The notes beneath the pieces were generated by a model, which did no database searches, was not told the origin of the DNA, and saw only the letters and a list, made by a program, of their open reading frames with translations. A stretch of 64,000 nucleotides of DNA from Tritrichomonas foetus (Eukaryota; Parabasalia; Tritrichomonadida; Tritrichomonadidae). Of the stretch, positions 10,509 to 20,959 are shown piece after piece. The stretch's first letter is position 1. Every line of letters begins with the position of its first letter. The position numbers were made by a program, and so were the translations under genes. The DNA is taken from NCBI GenBank assembly GCA_001839685.1, contig MLAK01000949.1, positions 99,270 to 163,269 on the forward strand. The letters are read 5' to 3'.

Positions 10509-11741
10509 ATATTTATTTATGAAAAGATCCAACAAAGACATGGAATGCATATCTAAGAAAAGCTCACACAAATCTTAAGTTGTTATATATTTCAATAGTT
10601 TTATAATTATTTATTTATTAATTTACTTTTCCGTAAAAGTTTACCCAAATTAGGAGTAAAAAGATGAGGTTTCTTTTTGGTTTGCATGTTTTTGTTTTTT
10701 TCATCATAAAATAATTCATCTCAAAAATCATATGTATAGGGAAACAAACATTTGAAACTTCAACATTATCTTTCTAGGAAAATCAAAAGATTAAAGAGCG
10801 AGTCTACAAATACTGAAATTAATTCGTCAGGACATAATCATTAATTTCATTCTGATATAATCTATAACGTATATCATACACCTAATATTAGAATTCATTA
10901 TATGTAAATGCGCTTCTATGAAAGAAATAAGGAAAGGAGTAGTAAGGAAAAAATCATATATTATTACAAAGATTCCTCATAGATTTTGTAAGAATTTTTA
11001 CTTTTGTATTATTGTGAGACCTCGAATACAGATGGTGTTAAAGGGAATCAGACTTGTGACTCTCAAGTCCAAATGAAACTCACAAATAGAGGAGTATTTC
11101 TATACTTTACATAGAATTTCATTGAATTATTTAAATAGCTATTTATTTGAAATTATCGTTGATTTTCAAGATTGTTCCTTCCTTTGTAAAAAAGTGAAGG
11201 AAAATATTTTTCATAAACCATTTACTACATTTCATTTATGTTTATAATCAACAGGAAAAAGGGATTATTATAAAACACTTTGTGATTTCTTTCTTTGAAA
11301 AATTCACAAAGAGATATAAATATTTTCTTTGAATTTTGGAATATTTTGAAAGTGGTTGGTTGATTTTGTCAGATTTAATTCAATTAATGATTGGAAATTT
11401 TTCTCTTCTAGGAAGATATAAAGTTGTTCCATTTCATGAACAATATGAATTATTAACACAGATTCTGTGATTTTTATTTTGAATTGGGGAAAATTGCTAA
11501 TTATGTTTTCAAGGATAACATTCAAAAAATAATCATTACTTTATTAATTCCAATTTATGACATCTACTCAATTTCTCTCAATTAAAAAGATTCGTCAAAA
11601 ATCCTTAAAATATCTGTCTCAAAAAATGAATGTATTGAATCGCTTATCAAAATGAATAAAATACTATTCATAGGGATGAATCAATTTTTTCGAAAATTTC
11701 AGAAGAAAATGCAATGATAAAAAGGATTCAATTTTTTTGAA
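10509..11741. other. AT-rich intergenic region
   Basis: No supported gene. A 73-codon minus-strand frame at 11304-11525 has ordinary AT-driven composition and no recognisable motif. Confidence 0.45.
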
Positions 11742-13472
11742 ATGAAAAGTATCGATAAAATTCTAAACTATACAAATCTACAATTTTCTTTGTTCACAAG
11801 AAATTTCATGATTCGATCCAAGGCACAACTTGTTTTTCAGCAATTTCAGAAACTAATGGACCTTCCAAAATGTGAAGTCCCTCTAATTGGTGAAAAATAT
11901 TCAATTCCAAAATTTACCGAGCAAACATTAAAACAACTCTGCCACGAGTTTATCAACATTCAAAGTGGATCTCCAGCAGTTGTAGAACTTCCTCCGCCTG
12001 CCAATCCTATTGGAAGATCAAATGAATCAATTAATCAAAGAAAAAGTAAATTTAACATAAATAACTGCCAAAATGATGATTTTGGTGCAAATAATAGTGA
12101 TGAATCCAATTCTTTCAATTCGGGAAATCTTAATTCTAATGGATTTGAATCGACCAATGAAACCATCAATTTTATGAGCGTAGGTGGTTGTGGATTTGGT
12201 GACATAACTGTTACAAGTGGTGTAAAAGGGAATCTTCACTCACTGATTTCATTTTTTATACTTTTTGGACATCCCCCATTTCGAAAATATGCCTTTATGG
12301 GAGACATGGTCAGCACTAATGGTGAAAATAGTAGAGGTTATCCGAATGATTCACTGACAAAACAAAATAAATCGTCAATCAAAGGTGAGAAAAAGGATCT
12401 TTTTCCGGATCATAACGGCCAAATAGGTTATCAATATGATTCAATTACATCATCAAAAAGTTCAGATATCATTGAAAAGCCCATTATTCAAAATTTCAAT
12501 GACGATCAAAATGAATGCAAAGGGGGCAACTATTCATTGGAAGTATGGATATTTTTAATGGCATTGAAATGTGTCTATCCGTCTCATATTTATTTATTTA
12601 GAGGAATTAATGAACATTTTCCAACGCCATCACAATCAATGTTTAATTCCAATTATTATCGTCCCCAAGGATTACAAAGTGAGGTGATTTCACAATATTC
12701 GAATCAATTATGGAGTGACATCACTTTAACTTTTTCTTATCTTCCTATTTCAATGATTTCTGCAGATCATCTTTATTTCACCAATATAAGCAATATTGAA
12801 ATTTTTCCACAATTAAATGATTTGAAAAATCACTACTTGCCAATTCCAACACAGAAAATTTCAATTCAGTCATTTGAAATCTCGAATGAAGACATATCTG
12901 AATTCATTCTCGAAAACAATTTGGCAGGAATAATTGTATGTGGACAAGCAAACAAGCATTGTAGTCATTCATCATATTCCAACATTTATCATTACAATTC
13001 CGTCAGTTCAAATAATTCATCAAGTGAAAACTTTTCACCAAACAATTGTTCTGACATAATTTCTGATGCTGAATCTGAGTCTGATTGGTTTTCTGGTAAC
13101 ATTTCCGAAGGAAGTCATTCTGGTAGCCATTCATTGAATGATTTTGGATATTTAGATATGAAAGAAGATTATTATAATGATTATCCTTTATCAATGCTCT
13201 TTTTTGTTTCTTTAAGTAATGAGAATAGTCAAGAGGCGACATCAGTGATTTTAAGTGACGAAACAATTGAACCAGTGAGATTTAAACTTCTATCTAAGCC
13301 AATTGATCGAGAGAAGGCTATTTTTTTGGAAATAAGTGAAATGAAGAAAACATCAATTCCATCTTCATATCATGGAATTGTAAGACCACATATAAAGCCA
13401 CAGCGTGGATTCTTTAATTTAAGAGATCTTCCAGCTTTATCAATGATGAAAACCAAGCCATCATCTTTATAA
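11742..13472 (+). CDS. PPP-family pseudophosphatase with Asn/Ser-rich inserts
   Basis: The 576-residue protein follows the Ser/Thr phosphatase (PP1/PP2A) fold order, but the metal-binding signatures are broken. The GDIHG position reads SGVKG at residues 159-163, so the Asp and His ligands are Gly and Lys. GDYVDRG reads GDMVSTN at 187-193. RGNHE reads RGINEH at 287-292. The intervening landmarks remain: FILFGHPPFRKYAFMGD, then SLEVWIFLMALKCVYPSHIY, and LTFSYLPISMIS. Disordered Asn/Ser/Asp-rich insertions lie at about 90-145, 195-262 and 405-465. The frame is intact, so it is probably expressed but catalytically dead. A decoy, scaffold or substrate-binding role is inference. Confidence 0.7.
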   Translation: MKSIDKILNYTNLQFSLFTRNFMIRSKAQLVFQQFQKLMDLPKCEVPLIGEKYSIPKFTEQTLKQLCHEFINIQSGSPAVVELPPPANPIGRSNESINQRKSKFNINNCQNDDFGANNSDESNSFNSGNLNSNGFESTNETINFMSVGGCGFGDITVTSGVKGNLHSLISFFILFGHPPFRKYAFMGDMVSTNGENSRGYPNDSLTKQNKSSIKGEKKDLFPDHNGQIGYQYDSITSSKSSDIIEKPIIQNFNDDQNECKGGNYSLEVWIFLMALKCVYPSHIYLFRGINEHFPTPSQSMFNSNYYRPQGLQSEVISQYSNQLWSDITLTFSYLPISMISADHLYFTNISNIEIFPQLNDLKNHYLPIPTQKISIQSFEISNEDISEFILENNLAGIIVCGQANKHCSHSSYSNIYHYNSVSSNNSSSENFSPNNCSDIISDAESESDWFSGNISEGSHSGSHSLNDFGYLDMKEDYYNDYPLSMLFFVSLSNENSQEATSVILSDETIEPVRFKLLSKPIDREKAIFLEISEMKKTSIPSSYHGIVRPHIKPQRGFFNLRDLPALSMMKTKPSSL

Positions 13473-14058
13473 GCCAATTGATCTTTGCTTTTCATAATTC
13501 TTCAATTATTTATTTTTTTTGAAGAATTTTTTATTCAAAATTATTAAATTGTTTATTAAAGCAGTTTATCTTTAGTAGAAAAAAGAAAATGAAAATAATA
13601 ATAAACACGGGTTGTTAATCATCACTATTTTTCTTCTATCATTATTTACTGTATATGATTCTGATATTTTTCTTATCAAGGTAATATTATAGCTTGGTCT
13701 TTCTATTTCTAATTTGGTCCTTCTTATTTGATGGTAGACCAGGTGAACACTTTTGTTGACTAAAAGATGATTTCATTGGACGTAAAGATTATGTAAGAAC
13801 TTAGATTCAAGATGTTTCATTATATAGTGATTCATATTTCATGACTTGGTTTAAAGTAAAGATGATTGGGAAGATGTGGAACTTATAAATAAGTTACTAG
13901 AAGCTATTAGCAATAAGAGCTATTCATGAAAGTGAAAACATAAAATTTTTAAATATAATAAAATGAAAAGAAACTTATGTTTGAAAATCGCATTTAATAT
14001 CTAAGTTAGATAACATTATATATATAAGCATAGAATAACAGAAGGAAAATATATTTCA
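13473..14058. other. Convergent 3' spacer
   Basis: AT-rich spacer between two genes that converge from opposite strands. No gene or repeat is seen. Confidence 0.5.
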
Positions 14059-17000
14059 TCATTTTGGAGATGTAAACCCTTTTTTCAGATTTTGGATTTC
14101 AAAATCAAGTTCGCTCATTATTGGTAAAACAATCATTGGCTCTGGACTATCCAAAAATTTCTTTTGATTATTTTCAATTATTCGAATTCTTGCTCGATAT
14201 TTTTTCACTAATAGAATCATTCGCATTGATTCATTCACCAAGTTTTCTGAATCAATATTTTCATTTAAAGCTTCTGCAAGCGCAGCCACAACTTTGAATA
14301 AATCGTTGTTGATTCTTTGTTTTTGATAATCCAATTGAGTACTTAATTTGTTTTGTAATACTTCATTTTTCTTTTTCAGTTTTTTGCACTCTTTTGACTT
14401 TAACTCACATATTATTCTTAAATCTTCGGTTTCATTCAATTTCATATTTTGAGAATTTTGTGAAATAGAATTCGTAAATTCTTTTATCTGATCGTTTAAA
14501 TCATCATTTGTAATTGATAACTCTTTCACTTTTTGAATAGATTGATCCAATTTTTTTTGGAGATTTTGATTTATTTGCAAACTTTCGTTTAAACGGCTCT
14601 GTAAATAAGAATTGTCTTTTTCGAGTTCTTCTTTGTTGTGAATTGTGTTTATGTGGATTTTTGAAATGTCTTCAACTTTATTCAAGTTGGCTGCCAGTTT
14701 TTTCAAAAGGTCATCATTTTCTTTTTTCAATAAATTAAAGTTGAGATTTTGCTGGTCAATTTTGTGACGTAATATTTCATTTTCTTCAAAAACACCTGCC
14801 ATTGTTTCTTTCATTTCACTGACAATTTTATTTTCTGTATTTTCCTTCATTTCTTGTGATTTTTTGAGAGATTGAATTTTGGTTTTCATTTTTGTTACTT
14901 TTGTTGACAAATTTTGGAATTGAATAGAAAGATGAGTGTTTTCATTGAAACTATTTTCTTTTTCTAATAGGAGCTCATTTATCCTTTCTTTTAATGATTT
15001 ATTTGAATCTTTTAAAGATTGAATTATGTCCGAATTTGCCACTGTTTCCATCAATTTTTTTTGAATTTCTTTCTGAAGGTTTAAAAGTTTGTCATTTAAA
15101 GCAATTTTTTCACGCTCAATTTTTTCGAGTTCAGATTGGATGGATTTCAAATTTTTGGATGTTAATTTTAAGTTTTTTTGAGTTTCTTCTAATTCATTTT
15201 TCTGCATCTGGAAAGAACTTTGAACAGAACTTTCAGAAAGTGACAAAAAATAGATCCTTTCATTTGCTTGCATTAAATTTGAATGAATAATTGAACTTTC
15301 AGCTTTTATTTTTTCTAGAGCTTTCGATAATTCTATATTTTCTTTTTTTAATGATTCATAACTTAATTTCATTGTATTATTTTCTATTTTTAATGAATTG
15401 TAATTCATTTCAATTGAGCTTTTTGCAGTTTCATTCATGATTTTCGATGATTTCAATTCTGTTAATTCTATTTTTGTGGATAATAATTCATTCTGGACAA
15501 ATTCCAAGGATTTTCGAGCATCATCTCTTTGATTTTTCACTTTTTGAAGCTTTAATTGCTTTTCATGAATAGAGTTTGTTAGTTGTTCATATTCTTTTTG
15601 AAAATTGAGCATATTGTTCTCTGTGAGAAGGAGTTTTTTGTTGAGTTCTTTTGAATCAGTATTTAATTGTTGGACATGTTGGTTTAGACTAGAAATCTCA
15701 ATGTCTTTTTGATGAATTACAGCCTCATATTTTTGTTTTTCATTTTTTAAGTTATCGATTATTGAATTCATTTTGAACAGAGAATTTTTGAGGGTTTTGT
15801 TTTTATTTTTGATTGCATCAATTCTATCATTCATATTCGATAAGGAATTTGAAATTTCCGATTTTTCATTTTCTAAAGAAACAATAGAATTTTCTTTCAA
15901 ATATGTTTCATTTTTAAGGGCTTTTAGTTGATTCAACAAATCTTCTTTTTCATCATCAAGTAAAGCAACGTTTCGTTTTAATTCTATAATTTTGTTTTGT
16001 AAGGATTGATTCATGGCTTTATAGTTGGTATTTTGTTTCCTATAACTACTTAGAATGTTTTTCAGTTTCATTACATCGTTCATGCTTTCAACATTTGAAC
16101 CATCAAAGCTAGAATTAGATAAAATTGAAGAATTTCCAGAAATTTTAGAAATACCTGAATATGTTTGTGTTTTGTCATCATTTTGATTTTCCATTTGACT
16201 CTTTAATTTATGAATTTGATCAGTAAGTTTTTGAAGTGAATCATTGAATCCTTTATTAGCTTCATTTGCATCAGACAAAGAATGATGTAATTCTAAATTT
16301 TCATTTTTAAGCTGAGAAATTTGTCGACTTAATTCAACAATTTTCTTTTTAGCGGAAGTTAGATCTATTTGCATATTTAATTTAGAATTCTTTTCATTAT
16401 CATCATTAGTATCTTTAGAAAGAGAAAAAGATTTTGAGCAATTGTTATTATTTTCAAATTTTTCAAGTTTGTTTTTCATCTGTTCAACAATTTTCAATAG
16501 ATTACTGTTTTCTTCTTTTAAATTTTCTATTTGAACCTTAAAATTTATTGGTATATGTTTACTAAAATTATTATTATTATTTTCATCTGAAAATAGTTCT
16601 GAAGTGATTTCTGAACTGTTTTCAGAATAGTTTTCAATTTTACTTTTTTCTTGTGAGATTTTTCCTTTGTTTCGAATTATTTTTAAATCATTTTGAAAAT
16701 CCTTTATTTTTTGTTTCAGAGTTATATTTTCAGTTTCTAAAGAATTTATTTTTAGAGCAGTGTTTTTGAGTTTTTTTTCAAATTCATTATTTTTTATAAT
16801 TAAAATGTCATTCACAAAAGAAGAAAATTCAAAAAGTGCACAAATTTCACCAAAACTGTTTCTAAGTTCATCAGGATTAGAAGAAAGTTCAACTTCTTGT
16901 CTTATTTTCTTAATGTTTTCAAGTTTAAAAGGTATTTGGGTACTTAAAGGTGAGGTCAATTGAATATGTGGCAAAACTGATTTTAAACGGTCAGCTTCTT

Positions 17001-17352
17001 TCACAAAAAAATCGCGGTGAATGAATTTTTCTGCTAAATAAGAATTACTACAAACTTTTTGAATAATTTCCTCATCGTTCGATGAAAAAGCTTCGAAAAT
17101 AGAAACGCATTGCTGTAAATAGGAAACTAAACGCCGATTTTGATCATTGGTCGAATTTTTCTGTTTATTTGGTGAAAAGTTCTTGAGAAGGATTTCGAGT
17201 AGTTGGCATAACTTTGGAAATTGACGATTTAAATTTCTTTCTGCAAGAATTTCGGTATATAAATTCACTTGATCAGGATCTCCTAAATCAATTTTAGTTT
17301 CTAGTACACTCAAAAGACTTGATAGAGGGTCGTTTGGTTCGGTTTCATCCAT
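14059..17352 (-). CDS. Large coiled-coil protein
   Basis: This 1097-residue protein is dominated by Lys/Glu/Asn/Ser/Leu heptads from about residue 170 to 1040, repeatedly broken by Asn/Ser-rich hinges. The first 150 residues (MDETEPNDPLSSLLSVLETK, then LCQLLEILLKNF) look globular and helical. The last 60 residues (MRMILLVKKYRARIRIIEN) form a separate basic helix. There is no catalytic motif, signal peptide or membrane segment. Such proteins are abundant in trichomonads and often annotated as viral A-type inclusion-like. A structural role in the cytoskeleton or Golgi/basal-body complex is plausible but unproven. Confidence 0.75.
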   Translation of the reverse strand: MDETEPNDPLSSLLSVLETKIDLGDPDQVNLYTEILAERNLNRQFPKLCQLLEILLKNFSPNKQKNSTNDQNRRLVSYLQQCVSIFEAFSSNDEEIIQKVCSNSYLAEKFIHRDFFVKEADRLKSVLPHIQLTSPLSTQIPFKLENIKKIRQEVELSSNPDELRNSFGEICALFEFSSFVNDILIIKNNEFEKKLKNTALKINSLETENITLKQKIKDFQNDLKIIRNKGKISQEKSKIENYSENSSEITSELFSDENNNNNFSKHIPINFKVQIENLKEENSNLLKIVEQMKNKLEKFENNNNCSKSFSLSKDTNDDNEKNSKLNMQIDLTSAKKKIVELSRQISQLKNENLELHHSLSDANEANKGFNDSLQKLTDQIHKLKSQMENQNDDKTQTYSGISKISGNSSILSNSSFDGSNVESMNDVMKLKNILSSYRKQNTNYKAMNQSLQNKIIELKRNVALLDDEKEDLLNQLKALKNETYLKENSIVSLENEKSEISNSLSNMNDRIDAIKNKNKTLKNSLFKMNSIIDNLKNEKQKYEAVIHQKDIEISSLNQHVQQLNTDSKELNKKLLLTENNMLNFQKEYEQLTNSIHEKQLKLQKVKNQRDDARKSLEFVQNELLSTKIELTELKSSKIMNETAKSSIEMNYNSLKIENNTMKLSYESLKKENIELSKALEKIKAESSIIHSNLMQANERIYFLSLSESSVQSSFQMQKNELEETQKNLKLTSKNLKSIQSELEKIEREKIALNDKLLNLQKEIQKKLMETVANSDIIQSLKDSNKSLKERINELLLEKENSFNENTHLSIQFQNLSTKVTKMKTKIQSLKKSQEMKENTENKIVSEMKETMAGVFEENEILRHKIDQQNLNFNLLKKENDDLLKKLAANLNKVEDISKIHINTIHNKEELEKDNSYLQSRLNESLQINQNLQKKLDQSIQKVKELSITNDDLNDQIKEFTNSISQNSQNMKLNETEDLRIICELKSKECKKLKKKNEVLQNKLSTQLDYQKQRINNDLFKVVAALAEALNENIDSENLVNESMRMILLVKKYRARIRIIENNQKKFLDSPEPMIVLPIMSELDFEIQNLKKGFTSPK

Positions 17353-18023
17353 TCATGGATTTCTTTGAATAGCCAAATAACTTCTGAAAAAATTAGGAAA
17401 TGGCGGGAAATTTCTTGTCATCTATCAACAATACAATATGTCTCAGAATCTTAGATATCTCTACTGGTATGAAATATGTCTGAATTATTCTATCTCACTA
17501 ATAACAAAGAATATAAGCAATTACCTAACCATTCCCCTTCATAATATATAATGTCTGAGTTTACAATAGTATTCAATCTCTAGAGTTTAATCAATAAATC
17601 ATATATCATGAATGTATTTTTCCTTTAAGAGTTCTAGAATTTATTGATGTTTGACTAAATATTTACATATTCGGTATATGTTACTAATTACTGTCTCTTT
17701 CTCGAATTTCGAACGAAATCATAGATGGCTATCGGGCACTTTTCGCATCTAGCCATTGGATTAGTTATTGATCAAGCAAATTCTTGATAAATTGGAAATG
17801 TTTCTTGATAGATGTCAGTGCATCTTCAAGAGATGATAGACTTTTTGATTTAATGAATATTGGAAATATACTAATCATTTCTCAATCTGTGCAATTTTTA
17901 TGGTCAATCATGAAAAATGGTATAGATTTACCTGCAGCTACATGATGAAGATCATAATTTAGTTTTGAAAGGATTGCTACAGCGATTTCCAAATCTCCGA
18001 TCCAATTGCAAAATCCATTGGTA
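17353..18023. other. Intergenic region with a possible gene relic next to mariner
   Basis: AT-rich spacer. At 17882-18025 (minus strand) a frame of about 45 codons abuts the mariner target site and contains NWIGDLEIAVAILSKLNYDL. It reads like protein but matches no family I recognise. Beyond the element, the frame meets a TGA after about eight codons, so it is at most a relic. Confidence 0.3.
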
Positions 18024-18025
18024 TA

Positions 18026-18051
18026 GGGTGTCCGGTAATGTGATGTCACTA
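18026..18051 (+). repeat. Mariner left terminal inverted repeat
   Basis: It begins GGGTGTCCGG and ends GTGATGTCACTA. It matches the reverse complement of the right end at 22 of 26 positions; the four mismatches are contiguous (positions 11-14). Confidence 0.92.
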
Positions 18052-18099
18052 AGTATAATAAAGTCATTTCTAATAAGTCATTTTTTATTGATAAGTATT

Positions 18100-19110
18100 T
18101 CAAAATATGTAGTCTCCATTGGCATCAATAACTTTTTTCAGTCTATTTTGCCATTCTGCAAAAACTGAAAACAAAGTTTCCGATGGAATTTCATTGAAAA
18201 TTTGGACTATTGTTTGAATCAAATGGCTTGGTGATTCAAAAACAATTCCTTTAACTTTTTCTTTAATAGTTCCAAATAAAAAAAAGTCGCTAGGCGCCAA
18301 ATCAGGTGAATATGCCGGATGTGGAACTGATTCTAGTGAGTTTTCATTTATATATTTTTTGACAATTTTTGCCACATGAGGCTTTGCATTGTCATAATGA
18401 ACAAATAATTTTTTATAATTATTCGAGTTTTTAAACTCAACAATTTTTGACGTAATGGCTGTAATATAATATGCAGCATTAAACTTTTCATTTGGCGGCA
18501 AAACATCAATATGAATTATCCCATGAGGGTTCCAAAATACAGTCACCATAAATTTAGTGATCTGAAACCCTGGATTTTGAATAGTTGGGATTACTGAGTT
18601 TTCAGGAATCCATTGTGTATTGAAATCAGTCTTGGAATAAAACCAAGACTCATCTCCTGTTATTAAAAAGGTGAAATTAGTTTTTTGTTCTGCATTCAAA
18701 ATTTTAAGAAGTTTTTTTGCCAATAAAACTCTATTGGCCTTTTGATTTTCTGTTAGAATATGTGGCACCCATCGAAGATGCACATGTTTATACATTAATT
18801 TTGATGTTAAACGATCATAAATTGTCGATTTTGGTTCACCTAAAACATTAGCAATATATCGACACGATGAATGTGGAAATTCGGTTAAAACATCTAAAAT
18901 TTTCCAGTCAAGAATATCATAACTTTGGCACTTTTTCTCTTTTTTCACAGGCTGTGTGTTTTGACTTCTGTTCAGTTCTGCCATGACTCGGTAGATTTGT
19001 CTTTGAGACAAACATTTTTCTTTCAAGACACTCTTCATTTCTTCATATATTTCTTTGCCCCTTTTTCCTTCAAGCTGCAGAAAAGTTATGATTGAATGTT
19101 GATCAATCAT
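18100..19110 (-). CDS. Mariner transposase, DD34D
   Basis: This 336-residue transposase is full length for the mariner group. The N-terminal half holds helix-turn-helix modules (about 1-110), followed by the mariner signature WVPHILT at 114-120. The catalytic residues are Asp153 (TGDESWF), Asp240 (VHYDNAKPH) and Asp275 (YSPDLAPSDFFLF), giving exact DD34D spacing. There is no premature stop or frameshift, so the protein could be active. The ATG lies about 200 bp inside the right terminal repeat and the stop about 50 bp inside the left one. Confidence 0.95.
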   Translation of the reverse strand: MIDQHSIITFLQLEGKRGKEIYEEMKSVLKEKCLSQRQIYRVMAELNRSQNTQPVKKEKKCQSYDILDWKILDVLTEFPHSSCRYIANVLGEPKSTIYDRLTSKLMYKHVHLRWVPHILTENQKANRVLLAKKLLKILNAEQKTNFTFLITGDESWFYSKTDFNTQWIPENSVIPTIQNPGFQITKFMVTVFWNPHGIIHIDVLPPNEKFNAAYYITAITSKIVEFKNSNNYKKLFVHYDNAKPHVAKIVKKYINENSLESVPHPAYSPDLAPSDFFLFGTIKEKVKGIVFESPSHLIQTIVQIFNEIPSETLFSVFAEWQNRLKKVIDANGDYIF

Positions 19111-19284
19111 TTTTTAATAAACGTGCATCGTGTACGTTTATAAATTATTCTTTTTTTTATGAAAAAGATTCTTTATCTCTATTTTCAGTCAAGAGAAAAA
19201 AAAATTGTTTTCAAAATTTTTATGTTAACATTGCATAGTTTATTATTTATAAATATAATGTATTGATTTCACTTCTAATGTGGG

Positions 19285-19310
19285 TAGTGACATCACGCCT
19301 CCGGACACCC
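19285..19310 (-). repeat. Mariner right terminal inverted repeat
   Basis: On the minus strand it reads GGGTGTCCGG, AGGC, GTGATGTCACTA, pairing with the left end. The outermost base abuts the TA duplication. Confidence 0.92.
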
Positions 19311-19312
19311 TA

Positions 19313-20020
19313 TATTTGACATAAATATGTAACCGATCAACTCTTTCTAGAGCGTATAAAATTCATTCTTTAGTTACATGATAGGTAAAAAATCAAAATT
19401 TGAGGATTTATCATTTATCTTCACTATGTCTTCAGGTGAAACAAGATCCAATAATATATATATTATCTTTGATTGATTTCTTTTCACACCAAATTTAGTT
19501 CACTTGTTTCATAATCATGAGAAAGTTTATGATCAATAAGAATCTTAATACTTTCACAAATCCCCAATAAATGATAGATTTCATTAAATTATTATTCATA
19601 TTAACTTTATTGTTATTTTCAGCTCTTTATTCAGTTAATAAACGCAGAAGGTCATATTAAAAAGAAAATGATAAGAGATGTCTTCTTGAAGGAATTCAGA
19701 GCTTCTTCTAGATCATGTTCAACAAGAAACTTGAGGAAAATGAACTCCCATATTGCCAAAAAATAATATAGCCAAAAAATAAAATAATATTTAATGCAAC
19801 AAATGTCAGAGCCTTCGTAATATGGCACAATTCAGGTGAATCTATATTTCTTGATTAACTTTTGGTCGTAATGCAGAGGTATAAAATATAGGTATATCAG
19901 AGACGGAAATACGAAGAAGAAAGTTTACTTACTAATAATTTTAATAAATCAAATATTTTTCTTTGTTATTTTCTCGTTATCAATTTTTTTTCGAGCAATT
20001 TTTGTATATTATGAAAAAAC
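19313..20020. other. AT-rich intergenic region
   Basis: Spacer between the mariner element and the Rab gene 3' end. No gene is seen. Confidence 0.5.
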
Positions 20021-20623
20021 TCAACATTTACATCCTTGGTCATCCTGCTGTGCCTTATTGGTGAGTTTTTCAGATGGTGCTGCGTCGAGGACGATGTCCC
20101 CGCTAACTACGGAGTGGTAGATCTCCTGCGTGATGGAGAAAAATGCCTCACGAATATTTTTATTAATTTTTGCAGAAGATTCCATATATGTCATGTTATG
20201 TGAATCCATAAATTGCTGAATTTCAGAATCTGTGACGGCTTTTTTGTCAACGAGATCTTTTTTATTTCCGACGATGATCATCTTCACTTTTGGATGGCAG
20301 TACTTGCGAACTTGGTCGACCCAGTTCTCGAGGGCCTGAAATGATCCGTGGTCTGTCAAAGAAAAGACGATTAAGACTCCTATTGCGTTTCGATAATATG
20401 CCTTACCAACTGATTGGTACCTTTCTTGGCCGGCTGTGTCCCAAATTTGAAGTTTGATATTGTGGCCATCAATTGTGAGTGTGTGAGTCATGAATTCGAC
20501 GCCAATCGTGGACGGCTGATCTTCCATATAATCGTTTAAGCAGAGCCTGCGAACGATCGAAGTTTTGCCAACTGACGAATTTCCGACGAGTAGAAACTTG
20601 AATGAATAGTCGCGAGATGCCAT
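20021..20623 (-). CDS. Rab-family small GTPase
   Basis: The 200-residue protein is a canonical Rab, a membrane-traffic switch cycling between GDP and GTP forms. The P-loop is GNSSVGKT (14-21), the effector threonine lies in STIGVEF (38-44), switch II is WDTAGQE (61-67), and the guanine-specificity motifs are NKKD (120-123) and SSAK (149-152). The C-terminal CKC supports double geranylgeranylation. All nucleotide-binding residues are present. The sequence is generic Rab1/4/14-like, so no compartment can be assigned. Coding sequence is richer in G+C than its flanks. Confidence 0.95.
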   Translation of the reverse strand: MASRDYSFKFLLVGNSSVGKTSIVRRLCLNDYMEDQPSTIGVEFMTHTLTIDGHNIKLQIWDTAGQERYQSVGKAYYRNAIGVLIVFSLTDHGSFQALENWVDQVRKYCHPKVKMIIVGNKKDLVDKKAVTDSEIQQFMDSHNMTYMESSAKINKNIREAFFSITQEIYHSVVSGDIVLDAAPSEKLTNKAQQDDQGCKC

Positions 20624-20959
20624 TTTTAGCGCAAAATACTACTCCTGAAACAAAAATTTTTGAATTCAAATCAATTCATTGAAGGGGTGACCGTTTACGA
20701 AACTTTCAAAACTCATGGTATTCAGTTATGGTTGAAAAGATTAATGATGAATTCAATATCCCATTTTTTTCATTATCTATTTGAATGAATATATGGCTTT
20801 AAATCAGCCAAATACTTTCTGAAAATAATGATGGATATGTTTGATCCATTTCTGCAATTTATCCAAATTATGAATAAAAACTATGTATATTAGAAAATGG
20901 AATAATACAATTGCAATATAAAGGGTAACACAAATTACTTTATAATATTACTTATATTT
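20624..20959. other. Intergenic spacer
   Basis: AT-rich. It separates the Rab promoter from the 3' end of the M20 pseudogene, and nothing else is seen. Confidence 0.5.

Larger units (their letters stand above)
18026..19310 (-). mobile_element. Complete mariner element (Tvmar-like)
   Basis: A 1285-bp Tc1/mariner element has one intact transposase gene between 26-bp terminal inverted repeats. It is flanked on both sides by the dinucleotide TA (18024-18025 and 19311-19312), the canonical target duplication of this superfamily. The intact reading frame and well-matched ends suggest a recent insertion. T. vaginalis carries the related Tvmar1 family. Confidence 0.92.

Noticed and set aside
11304..11525. 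73-codon minus-strand gene
   Set aside because: No motif, no initiator and AT-driven composition. Such frames are expected by chance.
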